Numbered from the stretch's first letter, positions 38,686 to 48,108 are shown. The stretch: DNA of 64,000 bases from Saccharothrix obliqua (GCF_019375475.1 NZ_JAHXGQ010000001.1:1201422-1265421); one strand, 5' to 3'. Notes: generated by a model from the sequence alone, not told the origin. Program-made: numbers and translations.

Positions 38686-39329
38686 CCACCCCCACCCCGA
38701 TCAACCCCCGCCCGGCAACCCACCCGTTCGACTGGCACATCCCCGAACAGCCCTTCACCGCGCCCGCCGAAACCGGAGCTGCCGAAGCCACCCCCGACCA
38801 CGCGCCACTCCGGAAGCCCCCGCCCGACCAGGACCCGCCCGGCGAAGACCCACCGGCCGAGCGCCGTCGGCCCACCCCGCCCGCCGACCACCCGTCCGAC
38901 CGCACCGCTCCCCTCCACTGCCGGCAGCGCAGGACCTGCGGTTCCGCGGCCGACAGCCACCATCACCACGGCTCGGCGTCCAACCGGCGGACCAGGAGTG
39001 CCGGTGAACCGGTCCGCGGGTGCGCGCGGTCGGCCGCCCGGCGTGCTGCCGACAGGTGCTGCTCCGAGCCGGAGAGCGCGTTGTCCTGCGGGTGCGTGGC
39101 TCGGCCGGTCGAGTGCGGGCCGGTGCGCGGTACCCGTGCGTGCGTCGACCTCGACGTCCACCGCACCCGCCGCAAGGGCTGGCTGTGCGGTGTGGTCGTG
39201 GGGGAGTGGCTGGCCGTTCTCCGGATGATGCGCCGCCCCGCGCCACACCGCTGCCGGTGGTGCGTGCCACGCGACCGGACGCGGTGGCCGGTGTGCGGCC
39301 CGGTGCCCTCGGGGGTGTGGGGTGACTGA
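38682..39329 (+). CDS. Hypothetical cysteine/arginine-rich protein before dprA
   Basis: A 215-residue reading frame with high GC3. Residues 1-70 are proline-rich and start with THPFDWHIPEQPF; the second half is rich in Cys and Arg with one plausible folded segment (RKGWLCGVVVGEWLAVLRMM). GTG 38682 overlaps the previous stop by four bases and its end overlaps the dprA start by eight. The chain of overlaps supports expression, but the composition makes it only moderately convincing. Confidence 0.45.
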   Translation: MTTPTPINPRPATHPFDWHIPEQPFTAPAETGAAEATPDHAPLRKPPPDQDPPGEDPPAERRRPTPPADHPSDRTAPLHCRQRRTCGSAADSHHHHGSASNRRTRSAGEPVRGCARSAARRAADRCCSEPESALSCGCVARPVECGPVRGTRACVDLDVHRTRRKGWLCGVVVGEWLAVLRMMRRPAPHRCRWCVPRDRTRWPVCGPVPSGVWGD

Positions 39330-40467
39330 CGCGCTGCGACTGGCCCGCGCCTACCTGTCGCGCGTGGCCGAACCCCCGGCCGGGGCGTTGGCCTCCTTCA
39401 TCGCCGAGGTCGGTCCGGTGCGTGCGGCCGACCGCGTCCGGCGTGGTCAGGTGCCCTCCGCGGTGACCAGCCAGATCGCCGCGCGGCGTGCCGAGGACCG
39501 GGCCGAAGCCGACCTCGCCGCCGTGGCCGCGGTCGGCGGGCGGCTCGTGGTCCCCGAGGACGACGAGTGGCCCCGGTGGTCGCTGAACGCCCTGGAGATC
39601 GCCGCCGCGCACGGCCTCCGCTGCGGTCACGTGCCGCTGGCCCTGTGGGTGCGCGGGAAGGCCGAGCTGGCGGTGCTGGCCGAGCGCGCGGTCGCGGTGG
39701 TGGGCAGTCGGGCGGCCTCCGGGTACGGGCAGCACGTCGCGGCCGAGTTCGGGCACGGCCTGGCCGACGCGGGTGTCACGGTGGTGTCCGGCGCGGCGTA
39801 CGGCATCGACGGCGCCGCGCACCGCGGCGCGATGGCGGCGGGCGGGCCGACCATCGCGGTGCTGGCGTGCGGGGTGGACGTCGCCTACCCGCGTGGCCAC
39901 AAGGGGCTGCTCGACCGCATCGCCGAGCAGGGGCTGGTGGTGAGCGAGTACCCACCCGGCCTGCAACCGGCCCGCCACCGCTTCCTGACCAGGAACCGCC
40001 TCATCGCGGCCCTCGGGGAGGGGACCGTCGTGGTCGAGGCCGGGCGGCGCAGCGGTGCGAAGAACACCGCCGCGTCGACGTCCGCGCTCGGCCGCGTCCT
40101 GATGGCGGTGCCGGGGCCGGTCACGTCCGCGACCTCGTCCGGGTGCCACGAACTCCTGCGGTCCGGGGAGGCGCTGGCGGTGAGCAGCGTCGCCGAGGTC
40201 ATCGAGTCCACCGGGCGGCTCGGGGTGGACCTGGTCGAGGCGCGGCGCAACACCGAGGTCGGGCTGCCGCAGGGCGAGGCGCTGCGGGTGTTCGAGGCCC
40301 TGCCCCTCGACCGGGGAGCGGCCCCGGAGGCGATCGCGGTGGAGTCCGGGGTCGACCCGGCACGCGTGCGGAGCCTGCTCCCGCAGCTCGTGCAGGTCGA
40401 CCTGGCGGAAGAGGACGGCGCCGGGTGGAAGCGCTCTCACGAAGGGACTTGGCGTGGCGCTACTTGA
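39322..40467 (+). CDS. dprA: DNA processing protein DprA
   Basis: A 381-residue DprA/Smf, which loads RecA on incoming single-stranded DNA. The Rossmann-like core is clear: AVAVVGSRAASGYG, VVSGAAYGIDGAAHRGAM, LACGVDVAYPRGHKGL, SEYPPG, RNRLIAAL and VEAGRRSGAKNTAA. A winged-helix end follows (LPLDRGAAPEAIAVESGVDPARV). GTG 39322. It is intact although comM next door is interrupted. Confidence 0.95.
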   Translation: MTDALRLARAYLSRVAEPPAGALASFIAEVGPVRAADRVRRGQVPSAVTSQIAARRAEDRAEADLAAVAAVGGRLVVPEDDEWPRWSLNALEIAAAHGLRCGHVPLALWVRGKAELAVLAERAVAVVGSRAASGYGQHVAAEFGHGLADAGVTVVSGAAYGIDGAAHRGAMAAGGPTIAVLACGVDVAYPRGHKGLLDRIAEQGLVVSEYPPGLQPARHRFLTRNRLIAALGEGTVVVEAGRRSGAKNTAASTSALGRVLMAVPGPVTSATSSGCHELLRSGEALAVSSVAEVIESTGRLGVDLVEARRNTEVGLPQGEALRVFEALPLDRGAAPEAIAVESGVDPARVRSLLPQLVQVDLAEEDGAGWKRSHEGTWRGAT

Positions 40468-40500
40468 CCAAGAGCGCCCGGAGGCGCAGCGTCAGGGGCT

Positions 40501-41475
40501 ATGCCTCCGCCGCACAGCCGTGGTCGTCGTGTCGACTTGGTCGGGCTGCGCCGTGAGCTGCCCGGCGACGTGGAATCGGTCCTGGCCGATTACGAACGCC
40601 ACCTGGCGATGGAACGGGCGCTCTCCCCGCACACCGTCCGCGCGTACCTCTCCGACGTGGTGTCGTTGCTGGTCCACCTGGCCGGCGGCACCCCGGCCGA
40701 CGTCGCCGTGGAGTCCATCGACCTCGCCGGCCTGCGCTCGTGGCTGGCCGCTCAGCGCGGTGCGGGCGCGAGCCGGACCACGCTGGCGCGGCGCGCGGCC
40801 GCCGCCCGCACCTTCACCGCGTGGGCGGCCCGGACCGGTCGGCTCGCGGACGACCCGGCCCCGCGGCTGGTCGCTCCGCGGCCCCACCGGACCCTGCCCG
40901 CAGTGCTGCGGCCGGACCAGGCGGAGGCCGCGATGACGATCGCGGAAGTATCTGCGGAACAGGGCGATCCGGTTGCGCTGCGTGACCGAGCCGTGGTGGA
41001 GTTGCTGTACGCGACGGGTGTCCGAGTCGCCGAGTTGTGCGGTCTCGACCTCGACGACATCGACTACTCCCAAAGGGTGATACGGGTTCTGGGCAAGGGC
41101 AAGCGCGAACGCACTGTGCCGTTCGGCGTACCGGCCGAACGGGCAGTACGGCGCTGGGTGGAACACGGCAGGTCGGCGCTGGTCAACGAGCGTTCGCAGC
41201 GAGCACTCCTGCTCGGCGCGCGTGGCGGGAGGCTGGACACGCGTACCGCCAGAAGAGTTGTTCACGATGTAGTGGGTGCGGTACCCGAGTCGGTCGACAT
41301 CGGGCCGCACGGCCTACGGCACTCCGCGGCTACGCACCTGTTGGAAGGGGGAGCGGACCTGCGCACCGTCCAAGAGCTTCTTGGTCACGCTACGCTCGCA
41401 ACGACTCAGCTCTACACACACGTCACTGTCGAACGGCTGAAGGCGATCCATGACCGAACCCACCCCCGCTCCTGA
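40501..41475 (+). CDS. xerC: Tyrosine recombinase XerC
   Basis: A 324-residue Xer recombinase resolving chromosome dimers. Core-binding domain: [21 protein letters not shown]. Catalytic residues: [11 protein letters not shown] (Arg), [11 protein letters not shown] (Lys), [15 protein letters not shown] (HxxR), [16 protein letters not shown] (His, Tyr). ATG 40501. It sits between dprA and a WhiG-type sigma gene, the usual actinomycete arrangement. Confidence 0.93.
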   Translation: MPPPHSRGRRVDLVGLRRELPGDVESVLADYERHLAMERALSPHTVRAYLSDVVSLLVHLAGGTPADVAVESIDLAGLRSWLAAQRGAGASRTTLARRAAAARTFTAWAARTGRLADDPAPRLVAPRPHRTLPAVLRPDQAEAAMTIAEVSAEQGDPVALRDRAVVELLYATGVRVAELCGLDLDDIDYSQRVIRVLGKGKRERTVPFGVPAERAVRRWVEHGRSALVNERSQRALLLGARGGRLDTRTARRVVHDVVGAVPESVDIGPHGLRHSAATHLLEGGADLRTVQELLGHATLATTQLYTHVTVERLKAIHDRTHPRS

Positions 41476-41656
41476 TGTCGCAGGGGGAGGTTCGCGGACC
41501 GCAACCGTGACCTCTCCACCCGCCGCGCACGTCGGGACGCCGTCGGCGGCGCACTGCTCGGTCACGCACGCCCCGACCCGGACGAACGGTCACCACACCG
41601 ACGACGACCCGACCACCGGACCCGGCGACGACGAGCCCCCGGGCAACCGGCACACC

Positions 41657-42484
41657 ATGACCTCGACCGCCCGCCCCGCACACCCGGCGTCCGAGTCGCG
41701 CACCGCGGACGACGTCGAGGCCGGGATCATCGCGCTCTGGCACACCTATGGCGATTCCCGCGAACAAGCCCTGCGGGACCGGTTGGTCCTGCACTACGCG
41801 CCGCTGGTCAAGTACGTGGCGGGCCGGGTCGGGACCGGGCTGCCCGCGCACGTCGACGTGGCGGACCTGATCCAGTCGGGCATCTTCGGGCTGGTCGACG
41901 CGATCGAGAAGTTCGAACCCGAACGAGGGCTCAAGTTCGAGACGTACGCGATGCAACGCATCCGGGGCGCGATCCTCGACGACCTGCGGTCGCAGGACTG
42001 GGTGCCCAGGTCCGTCCGCAGCCGGGCGCGGGACGTGGAGCGGGCGTTGGAACGCCTCGGCGCGCGGTTGCAGCGGACGCCGACCGACCGCGAGCTGGCC
42101 GCCGAGCTGAAGATCGGGCTCGGTGAGCTGCGTGAGCTGTACGCGCAGCTCCAGCTGACCAGCGTGGTCGCGCTGGACGAGCTGATCGCCGCCGGGCGCG
42201 CGGCGGGTGGCGCGGGGGCGTCACTGGCCGAGTCCCTGCCGGACGAGGGTGCGGAGGACCCGATCGCGACGCTGGTCGACCAGGACAGCCGGCGGCAGCT
42301 CGCCGACGCCATCGCGCAACTCGCCGAGCGGGACCGGGTGGTGGTCACGCTGTACTACTTCGAGAACCTGACGTTGGCCGAGATAGGCAAGGTCCTGGGC
42401 GTCACCGAGTCCCGCGTCTGCCAGCTCCACACGAGGGCGGTGCTCCGGTTGCGGACGAAGTTGAACGAGCAGTTAGAGGGTTGA
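41657..42484 (+). CDS. whiG: WhiG/FliA-type RNA polymerase sigma factor
   Basis: A 275-residue sigma-28-family factor. Region 2: LVLHYAPLVKYVAGRV, ADLIQSGIFGLVDAIEKFEPERGLKF cut by ETYAMQRIRGAILDDLR. Region 3: VPRSVRSRARDVERALERL. Region 4: LTLAEIGKVLGVTESRVCQLH. In Streptomyces WhiG controls sporulation onset. ATG 41657 gives the usual length. The frame is open back to ATG 41450, which overlaps xerC by 26 bases and has AAGG upstream; that would add 69 His/Thr/Pro-rich residues. Confidence 0.9.
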   Translation: MTSTARPAHPASESRTADDVEAGIIALWHTYGDSREQALRDRLVLHYAPLVKYVAGRVGTGLPAHVDVADLIQSGIFGLVDAIEKFEPERGLKFETYAMQRIRGAILDDLRSQDWVPRSVRSRARDVERALERLGARLQRTPTDRELAAELKIGLGELRELYAQLQLTSVVALDELIAAGRAAGGAGASLAESLPDEGAEDPIATLVDQDSRRQLADAIAQLAERDRVVVTLYYFENLTLAEIGKVLGVTESRVCQLHTRAVLRLRTKLNEQLEG

Positions 42485-42760
42485 CTGATCGCATTGGGTG
42501 GGAAGAGGTCGGCTGAGTCGAGGTGACTCGGTCGGGCTTGGCTGGACCGGGTGGGGCGGGCCGAGTGGGCCGGGCCGCGCCGGGTCGCACTGGAAGCAAG
42601 CCGCACTGGAATCAAACCGCGTTGGGCGGGGCGCACTGGAATCGAACCGCGGTGGGGCGGGCCGATCATGCCAAGTCAGGGCGACTCGGCCGGTCCGACT
42701 CGGCTCGATGTGCCTTGCATTGCGTCGGCTCTCCCTGCCCGATCCGGCTCGGCACACTTT
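42485..42760. repeat. Repeat-rich gap between convergent whiG and peptidase genes
   Basis: 276 bp without a gene. CGCACTGGAA occurs at 42586, 42602 and 42632, and GGTGGGGCGGGCCGA at about 42550 and 42651, forming imperfect tandem units. I see no RNA gene; low-complexity expansion is the simplest reading. Confidence 0.5.
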
Positions 42761-43225
42761 TCAGGAGGCGGGCAGCAGCCGGACCCGGGCCAGGAGGTTC
42801 AAGGGGTTCAGGTATTCGCGGTGCGGTGGCTTGGGTTTGTGCGCACCCCAGTGGAGGCACGGTGTTCGGCAGCCCCGGTGGCCCGGGGTGAGGGTGCCTA
42901 TTCGGGTGCCCCTGGTCACCGGCTGCCCGGCCTTGACCAGCGGGACCACTGGTTCGTAGGTGGTGCGCAGGCCGTTCGGGTGGGACAGGGAGATGAGTTG
43001 GCGCGTGCCCACGCGCCCGGCGAACGCCACCACCGCGTCGGCGGACGCCAGGACCTCGGTGTTCTCCGGGGCCGCCAGGTCCACGCCCCGGTGGCCGCGG
43101 CCGTACGGGGTCGGGGGTGGCTCGAACGCCCTCACCACCGGGTGAGGCGGCGGCAGGGGCCAGGTGTGCACGACCCGCGCGGGCGCGGGGAGGGTGGTCA
43201 GGAGCAGGGCCAGCAGCAGGGACAT
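42761..43225 (-). CDS. Secreted M23 family peptidase
   Basis: A 154-residue protein with an N-terminal signal peptide (SLLLALLLTTLPAPARV). The LytM/M23 fold shows GRGHRGVDLAAP (HxxxD zinc ligands) and CLHWGAH near the end. It should cleave peptidoglycan cross-links outside the cell or act as a LytM-type activator. ATG 43225 gives a normal signal peptide; the longer reading to 43408 does not. It is divergent from rpsB, a common actinobacterial arrangement. Confidence 0.9.
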   Translation of the reverse strand: MSLLLALLLTTLPAPARVVHTWPLPPPHPVVRAFEPPPTPYGRGHRGVDLAAPENTEVLASADAVVAFAGRVGTRQLISLSHPNGLRTTYEPVVPLVKAGQPVTRGTRIGTLTPGHRGCRTPCLHWGAHKPKPPHREYLNPLNLLARVRLLPAS

Positions 43226-43584
43226 GGGTACGACCCTGCCCCGGGCCGGCCACCGGCGGGGAAGAATTTGTCGGCCTGTGGATGGCCGTGACTCGGGCTG
43301 TGGACAACTCGACGGGTGAACAGCGCCAGGCCGGTTCGTGTGCGGGCTGAGGGTCGGCGTACACTCGGTCCGCGGCCCGTCTGAGTGCGGGGCGACTTCG
43401 CGTGCCAATGCAGACTTTGATCACTTCCGTGGTCGGGTCACGGCGTCCGGCGGTCCTGAGGTCAACTCCGGTTCGGACGGCGGCAGGGGCACCAGGGCGG
43501 CGGCCCGACCCGGTCCGCCGCGACGAACCGGAACGCGTGCCGGCGAGAGCCGACACGCCTGATCGAAGAGGTGCGAACCCGGCC
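43226..43584 (+). promoter_or_regulatory. rpsB upstream region and leader
   Basis: 359 bp between the divergent peptidase gene and rpsB. TACACT at 43360-43365 could be a -10 with TTCGTG (43335-43340) as a weak -35 at 19 bp. This would give an rpsB leader of about 210 nt. GAAGAGG precedes the rpsB start. The DnaA-like pair at 43277 lies upstream of this promoter. Confidence 0.4.
43277..43307. promoter_or_regulatory. DnaA-box-like pair
   Basis: TGTGGATGG (43277-43285) and TGTGGACAA (43299-43307, exact inverse of consensus TTGTCCACA), 22 bp apart. The pair including flanking CT and AACT matches the reversed pair at 29600-29630. Confidence 0.5.
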
Positions 43585-44448
43585 ATGGCCGTCGTCACCA
43601 TGAAGCAGCTGCTCGACAGCGGCGTGCACTTCGGGCACCAGACCCGCCGCTGGAACCCGAAGATGAAGCGCTACATCTTCACCGAGCGCAACGGCATCTA
43701 CATCATCGACCTCCAGCAGACGCTGACCTACATCGACCGGGCTTACGAGTTCGTCAAGGAAACGGTCGCGCACGGCGGGTCGATCCTGTTCATCGGCACG
43801 AAGAAGCAGGCGCAGGAGGCCATCGCCAACGAGGCCCTGCGCGTCGGCATGCCCTTCGTGAACCAGCGTTGGCTGGGCGGGATGCTCACGAACTTCTCCA
43901 CGGTGCACAAGCGCCTCCAGCGGCTCAAGGAGCTGGAGTCGATGGAGCAGACCGGCGGTTTCCAGGGTTTCACCAAGAAGGAAATCCTGATGATGAACCG
44001 CGAGAAGGACAAGCTGGAGCGCACGCTCGGCGGTATCCGCGACATGTCCAAGGTGCCCAGCGCGGTGTGGATCGTCGACACCAAGAAGGAGCACATCGCG
44101 GTCGGTGAGGCGCGCAAGCTCAACATTCCGATCGTCGCGATCCTCGACACCAACTGCGACCCGGACGAGGTCGACTACCCGATCCCGGGCAACGACGACG
44201 CCATCCGGTCGGCCGCCCTGCTGACCAAGGTCGTGGCCGAGGCCGCCGCCGCCGGCCTCATGGCCCGCTCCGGCGCGCGGACCAACGTCGCGGACGGCGC
44301 CGACAAGCCCGAGCCGGGTGTCGGCACCGACGAGCCGCTGGCCGAGTGGGAGCAGGAGCTGCTGGTCGGCGCCGACGCGGAGAAGGCGCCCGCCGCCGCC
44401 GCGCCTGCCGCCGCGCCCGCCGAGGGCACCGAGAGCGCCCAGTCCTGA
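43585..44448 (+). CDS. rpsB: 30S ribosomal protein uS2
   Basis: A 287-residue S2: [66 protein letters not shown] 40-residue Ala/Glu-rich tail is typical for actinobacteria. ATG 43585 starts the family N-terminus. Confidence 0.97.
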   Translation: MAVVTMKQLLDSGVHFGHQTRRWNPKMKRYIFTERNGIYIIDLQQTLTYIDRAYEFVKETVAHGGSILFIGTKKQAQEAIANEALRVGMPFVNQRWLGGMLTNFSTVHKRLQRLKELESMEQTGGFQGFTKKEILMMNREKDKLERTLGGIRDMSKVPSAVWIVDTKKEHIAVGEARKLNIPIVAILDTNCDPDEVDYPIPGNDDAIRSAALLTKVVAEAAAAGLMARSGARTNVADGADKPEPGVGTDEPLAEWEQELLVGADAEKAPAAAAPAAAPAEGTESAQS

Positions 44449-44457
44449 CCCGCGGCG

Positions 44458-44486
44458 TGCCGCGCCCCCGCTCCGGGGGCGCGGCA
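44458..44486 (+). terminator. Hairpin between rpsB and tsf
   Basis: TGCCGCGCCCCCG (44458-44470) pairs with CGGGGGCGCGGCA (44474-44486), a perfect 13-bp stem with a 3-nt loop, 9 bp after rpsB. It may act as an attenuator lowering tsf relative to rpsB, or as an RNA stabiliser. No T-run. Confidence 0.6.
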
Positions 44487-44538
44487 ACCGCATCCACCCC
44501 CCCGCGCGTATCCCGCAGAAGGAACGGACAACCGCACG

Positions 44539-45354
44539 ATGGCGAACTACACCGCCGCTGACGTGAAGCGCCTGCGCGAGCTGACCGCCGCAGGCATGAT
44601 GGACTGCAAGAAGGCGCTCGAAGAGGCAGACGGCGACTTCGACAAGGCGGTCGAGATCCTGCGCATCAAGGGTGCGAAGGACGTCGACAAGCGCGCCGCG
44701 CGCACCACCTCGAACGGCCTCGTGGCCGCCGAGAACGGTGTGATGATCGAGCTGCGCTGCGAGACCGACTTCGTCGCCAAGAACGCCGACTTCCAGGAGC
44801 TGGCCTCCAAGATCATCGCGGTCGCCCAGGCCGCCCGCCCGGCCGACGTCGAGGTCCTCAAGGCCACCGACCTCGACGGCAAGAGCGTCGACGCCGTGGT
44901 CCAGGAGTTCTCCGCCAAGATCGGCGAGAAGCTGGAGCTGGCCAAGGTCGCGGTCTTCGACGGCACCGTCACCGTCTACCTGCACCGCCGTGCCGCGGAC
45001 CTGCCGCCCGCCGTCGGCGTCGTGGTCGAGTACACCGGTGACAACGAGGAAGCCGCGCGTGGCGCCGCGATGCAGATCGCCGCGATGCGCCCCCGCTACC
45101 TGACCCGCGACGAGGTCCCGGCCGACGTGGTCGCCAACGAGCGCCGCATCGCCGAGGAGACCTCCCGCGAGGAGGGCAAGCCGGAGGCCGCGCTGCCGAA
45201 GATCGTCGAGGGCCGCGTGAACGGCTTCTTCAAGGACGTCGTGCTGCTGGAGCAGCCGTCCGTGACCGAGACGAAGAAGACGGTCAAGGCGGTGCTGGAC
45301 GAGGCCGGTGTCACCGTGACCCGCTTCGCCCGGTTCGAGGTCGGCGAGGTCTGA
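44539..45354 (+). CDS. tsf: Elongation factor Ts
   Basis: A 271-residue EF-Ts, the guanine-nucleotide exchange factor for EF-Tu. UBA-like N-terminus [20 protein letters not shown] and core [19 protein letters not shown]-terminal [15 protein letters not shown] 44539. Confidence 0.97.
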   Translation: MANYTAADVKRLRELTAAGMMDCKKALEEADGDFDKAVEILRIKGAKDVDKRAARTTSNGLVAAENGVMIELRCETDFVAKNADFQELASKIIAVAQAARPADVEVLKATDLDGKSVDAVVQEFSAKIGEKLELAKVAVFDGTVTVYLHRRAADLPPAVGVVVEYTGDNEEAARGAAMQIAAMRPRYLTRDEVPADVVANERRIAEETSREEGKPEAALPKIVEGRVNGFFKDVVLLEQPSVTETKKTVKAVLDEAGVTVTRFARFEVGEV

Positions 45355-45362
45355 TCCGCGTG

Positions 45363-45396
45363 AGGGCGGGGTTGCGCGAGGATGCAACCCCGCCCT
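45363..45396 (+). terminator. Terminator hairpin after tsf
   Basis: AGGGCGGGGTTGC (45363-45375) pairs perfectly with GCAACCCCGCCCT (45384-45396) across an 8-nt loop, 8 bp after the tsf stop. Confidence 0.7.
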
Positions 45397-45456
45397 TGCC
45401 GTGTCCGGGGCCGTGTGCGGAGGCCGGGTTGAGGGGCCGTGTCCAAAGGAGGACCT

Positions 45457-46215
45457 GTGAGCGCAGAGGTTGACGAGGAGCCAGGCCACGGCTACCGCCG
45501 GGTCATGCTCAAACTCGGTGGCGAGATGTTCGGCGGAGGCGGTGTCGGCGTCGATCCCGACGTCGTCCAGACCGTGTCACGCCAGATCGCCGCGGTCGTC
45601 CGAACAGGGGTCCAGGTCGCCGTCGTCATCGGTGGCGGCAACTTCTTCCGGGGCGCCGAACTCCAGCAGCGCGGCATGGACCGCAGCCGGGCCGACTACA
45701 TGGGAATGCTCGGCACGGTCATGAACTGCCTCGCGTTGCAGGACTTCCTGGAACGCGAGCACGGCATCGAGACCCGCGTGCAGACCGCCATCACGATGGG
45801 CCAGGTCGCCGAGTCCTACATCCCCCGCCGCGCCATGCGCCACCTGGAGAAGGGGCGCGTCGTCATCTTCGGCGGCGGAGCGGGTATGCCGTACTTCTCC
45901 ACCGACACCACCGCCGCCCAGCGCGCGCTGGAGATCGGCTGCGAGGTCGTCCTGATGGCGAAGGCCGTCGACGGCATCTACACCGCCGACCCCAGGACGG
46001 ACCCGGACGCGCTGATGTTCGACCACATCACCCACCGCGAAGTCCTCGAACGGGGGCTGAACGTCGCGGACGCCACCGCGTTCAGCCTGTGCATGGACAA
46101 CAACATGCCGATCATGGTGTTCAACCTGCTGACCGAGGGGAACATCGCGCGCGCCGTGCGTGGTGAGAAGATCGGCACGCTGGTGAGCACCCCCGGTGGT
46201 CGCCCGTCCTTCTAG
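45457..46215 (+). CDS. pyrH: Uridylate kinase
   Basis: A 252-residue UMP kinase of the amino-acid-kinase fold: [60 protein letters not shown] 45457 is chosen because AAAGGAGG precedes it by 4-5 nt; GTG 45439 would lie before the ribosome site. Confidence 0.96.
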   Translation: MSAEVDEEPGHGYRRVMLKLGGEMFGGGGVGVDPDVVQTVSRQIAAVVRTGVQVAVVIGGGNFFRGAELQQRGMDRSRADYMGMLGTVMNCLALQDFLEREHGIETRVQTAITMGQVAESYIPRRAMRHLEKGRVVIFGGGAGMPYFSTDTTAAQRALEIGCEVVLMAKAVDGIYTADPRTDPDALMFDHITHREVLERGLNVADATAFSLCMDNNMPIMVFNLLTEGNIARAVRGEKIGTLVSTPGGRPSF

Positions 46216-46261
46216 ACCTGCTGGGATTCGAGCAGAACTTCGCACACCAAGGGAGTCAGCC

Positions 46262-46819
46262 GTGATCGACGAGACCCTCCTCGACGCCGAGGAGAAAATG
46301 GAAAAAGCGGTGTCCGTGGCGAAGGAAGACCTGGCGTCGGTGCGCACCGGCCGCGCTACACCCGCCATGTTCTCCCGCATCGTCGTCGAGTATTACGGTT
46401 CGCCGACCCCGTTGAACCAGCTGGCCAGCGTCGCCATCCCGGAGGCGCGGATGGCGGTGATCAAGCCGTACGACACCAGCCAGCTCAACTCGGTCGAGAA
46501 GGCCATCCGGGACTCCGACCTGGGCGTCAACCCCAGCAACGACGGCGTGGTCATCCGCGTGGTCATCCCGGCGCTGTCCGAGGAGCGCCGCCGCGAGATG
46601 GTCAAGGTCGCCAAGGGCAAGGGCGAGGACGCCAAGGTCTCCATCCGCAACATCCGGCGGAAGGCCAAGGAGGAACTCGACCGCCTCGTCAAGGACGGCG
46701 AGGTCGGCGAGGACGACGGCGTCCGCGCGGAGAAGGAGCTGGAGAACGTGACGCACCGGTACGTCGGCCAGGTCGACGAGCTGGTGAAGCACAAGGAAGC
46801 CGAGCTGCTGGAAGTCTGA
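46262..46819 (+). CDS. frr: Ribosome recycling factor
   Basis: A 185-residue RRF of standard length: [62 protein letters not shown] 46262. With EF-G it splits post-termination ribosomes. Confidence 0.97.
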   Translation: MIDETLLDAEEKMEKAVSVAKEDLASVRTGRATPAMFSRIVVEYYGSPTPLNQLASVAIPEARMAVIKPYDTSQLNSVEKAIRDSDLGVNPSNDGVVIRVVIPALSEERRREMVKVAKGKGEDAKVSIRNIRRKAKEELDRLVKDGEVGEDDGVRAEKELENVTHRYVGQVDELVKHKEAELLEV

Positions 46820-46862
46820 CGGTGCGGTGCGGTGCGGCTGGGCGCTCGGGTGCTGCTTGGGC

Positions 46863-46905
46863 GTTCGGCTGTTCCCGGGTGTTCGGCTGTTCCCGGGTGT
46901 TCGGG
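46863..46905. repeat. 18-bp tandem repeat before cdsA
   Basis: GTTCGGCTGTTCCCGGGT occurs at 46863-46880 and 46881-46898, with a partial third copy to 46905. It lies in the 152-bp frr-cdsA gap, downstream of a GGTGC triplet run. Confidence 0.7.
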
Positions 46906-46971
46906 TAGGAGCGGTCGGTCCGGAGGGCCGTCGCGTGGTTTCCTCGGCCGGCGGCCGTGATAGGAGCACAG

Positions 46972-47820
46972 GTGTCAGGCGGTGGCGAGCAGGGCGCGGC
47001 CGGCAAGAGCGCTTCACGCGCGGGTCGGGACTTGCGCTCGGCCATCGCCGTGGGCGTCGGTCTGGGCGCGGTCATCCTGTTCGCGTTGTTCACGGTGCGG
47101 CAGTTGTTCGTCGGCATCGTCGCGGTCGCCGTGGCGGTGTCGATGTACGAGTTGACCGGGGCGTTGAAGCGCGGCGCGGACATCCGGGTCGCGCTGGTGC
47201 CCGTCCTCCTCGGCGGCCAGGCGGTGGTGTGGCTCGCCTGGCCGTTCGGTCGGGACGGTGTGCTGGCCGCGTTCGTGGTGACCGTCATCGTGTGCCTGAT
47301 CTGGCGGTTGAAGGACGGCGCGGACGGTTATCTGCGGGACGTCACCGCGTCGATCTTCACCGTCGTGTACGTCGCGGTGTTCGCGTCGTTCGCGGTGATG
47401 CTCGTGGTCGCCGACGACGGCGTGGCGCGGGTGTTGTGCTTCCTCATCGGAGTGGTGCTCTCGGACACCGGCGGGTACGCCGCGGGCGTGTTCTTCGGCA
47501 AGCACCCGATGGCGCCGTCGATCAGCCCCAAGAAGTCCTGGGAGGGCTTCGCCGGCTCCATGGTGGCCGGGATGGTGGGTGGCGGGCTCTCGGTCGGCCT
47601 GCTGTTGGACGGCGTGTGGTGGCACGGGGCGTTGTTCGGGGCCGCGCTCGTGGTCACCGCGACGACCGGGGATCTCGTGGAATCCCTCATCAAGAGGGAT
47701 CTCGGGTTGAAGGACATGGGGACGCTGTTGCCCGGCCACGGTGGGTTGATGGATCGGATGGACTCGTTGCTGCCGTCCGCTGTGGTGTCGTGGTTGTTGT
47801 TGCACGCCTTTGTGCCGTGA
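46972..47820 (+). CDS. cdsA: Phosphatidate cytidylyltransferase
   Basis: A 282-residue integral membrane enzyme making CDP-diacylglycerol for phospholipids. About 8 membrane helices; family signature SDTGGYAAGVFFGKHP, SPKKSWEGFAGS and LLPGHGGLMDRMDSL. GTG 46972 follows AGGAG by 5 nt; GTG 46957 would place the ribosome site inside the gene. A structured repeat begins 10 bp downstream. Confidence 0.95.
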   Translation: MSGGGEQGAAGKSASRAGRDLRSAIAVGVGLGAVILFALFTVRQLFVGIVAVAVAVSMYELTGALKRGADIRVALVPVLLGGQAVVWLAWPFGRDGVLAAFVVTVIVCLIWRLKDGADGYLRDVTASIFTVVYVAVFASFAVMLVVADDGVARVLCFLIGVVLSDTGGYAAGVFFGKHPMAPSISPKKSWEGFAGSMVAGMVGGGLSVGLLLDGVWWHGALFGAALVVTATTGDLVESLIKRDLGLKDMGTLLPGHGGLMDRMDSLLPSAVVSWLLLHAFVP

Positions 47821-47830
47821 GGTGCGGGGT

Positions 47831-48045
47831 TTAAGAGCGGACGCTCGCCGCTTGGCAGGCCGCCAAGGATGACCTTGAAGGGCGGGCTGCGTGTCATCCC
47901 CGTATGGCCTGGTCAAGACAACCACCCTCGTTCCCAGGGCGCAAACGAAGAGCGTGTTTGCGCCCTGGGAACGAGCGCGGTTCGCTGGCGCGCAGGCCAT
48001 ACGGGGATGACACGCAGCGAGCTGGAGTGTGCAGCGGAGCTGCTG
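47831..48045. repeat. Structured repeat, copy A (perfect nested stems)
   Basis: Parts in order: TTAA start; hairpin AGCGG/CCGCT (47836-47852); segment GGATGAC (47867-47873); outer stem of 26 perfect bp (47886-47911 with 47993-48018); 15-nt joining strand GTCAAGACAACCACC; inner stem of 20 perfect bp (47927-47946 with 47956-47975) with loop GAAGAGCGT; joining strand CGCGGTTCGCTGGCGCG; then GTGTGC and a small hairpin GCAGC-GGA-GCTGC. Same layout as copy B at 60638. It lies between convergent cdsA and the VOC gene. Could be a mobile hairpin element, a bidirectional terminator or an RNA; not recognised. Confidence 0.85.
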
Positions 48046-48050
48046 TTTGT

Positions 48051-48098
48051 GAGTGCTTGCTGTTTGTGAGTGCTTGCTGTGTGTGTGAGTGCTTGCTG
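48051..48098. repeat. Short tandem repeat downstream of copy A
   Basis: GAGTGCTTGCTG occurs at 48051, 48068 and 48087, separated by TTTGT/TGTGT tracts (17- and 19-bp periods), just before the convergent VOC gene's stop. Confidence 0.7.
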
Positions 48099-48108
48099 CG
48101 TGTGCGGG

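Noticed and set aside
42586..42660. CGCACTGGAATCGAACC units as a tRNA T-arm or CRISPR repeat
   Set aside because: No cloverleaf can be formed and the spacing is irregular with no unique spacers.
47828..48020. Copy A as an ordinary rho-independent terminator
   Set aside because: Its length, conserved unpaired strands and the matched second copy are not explained by termination alone, although it may terminate transcription as well.
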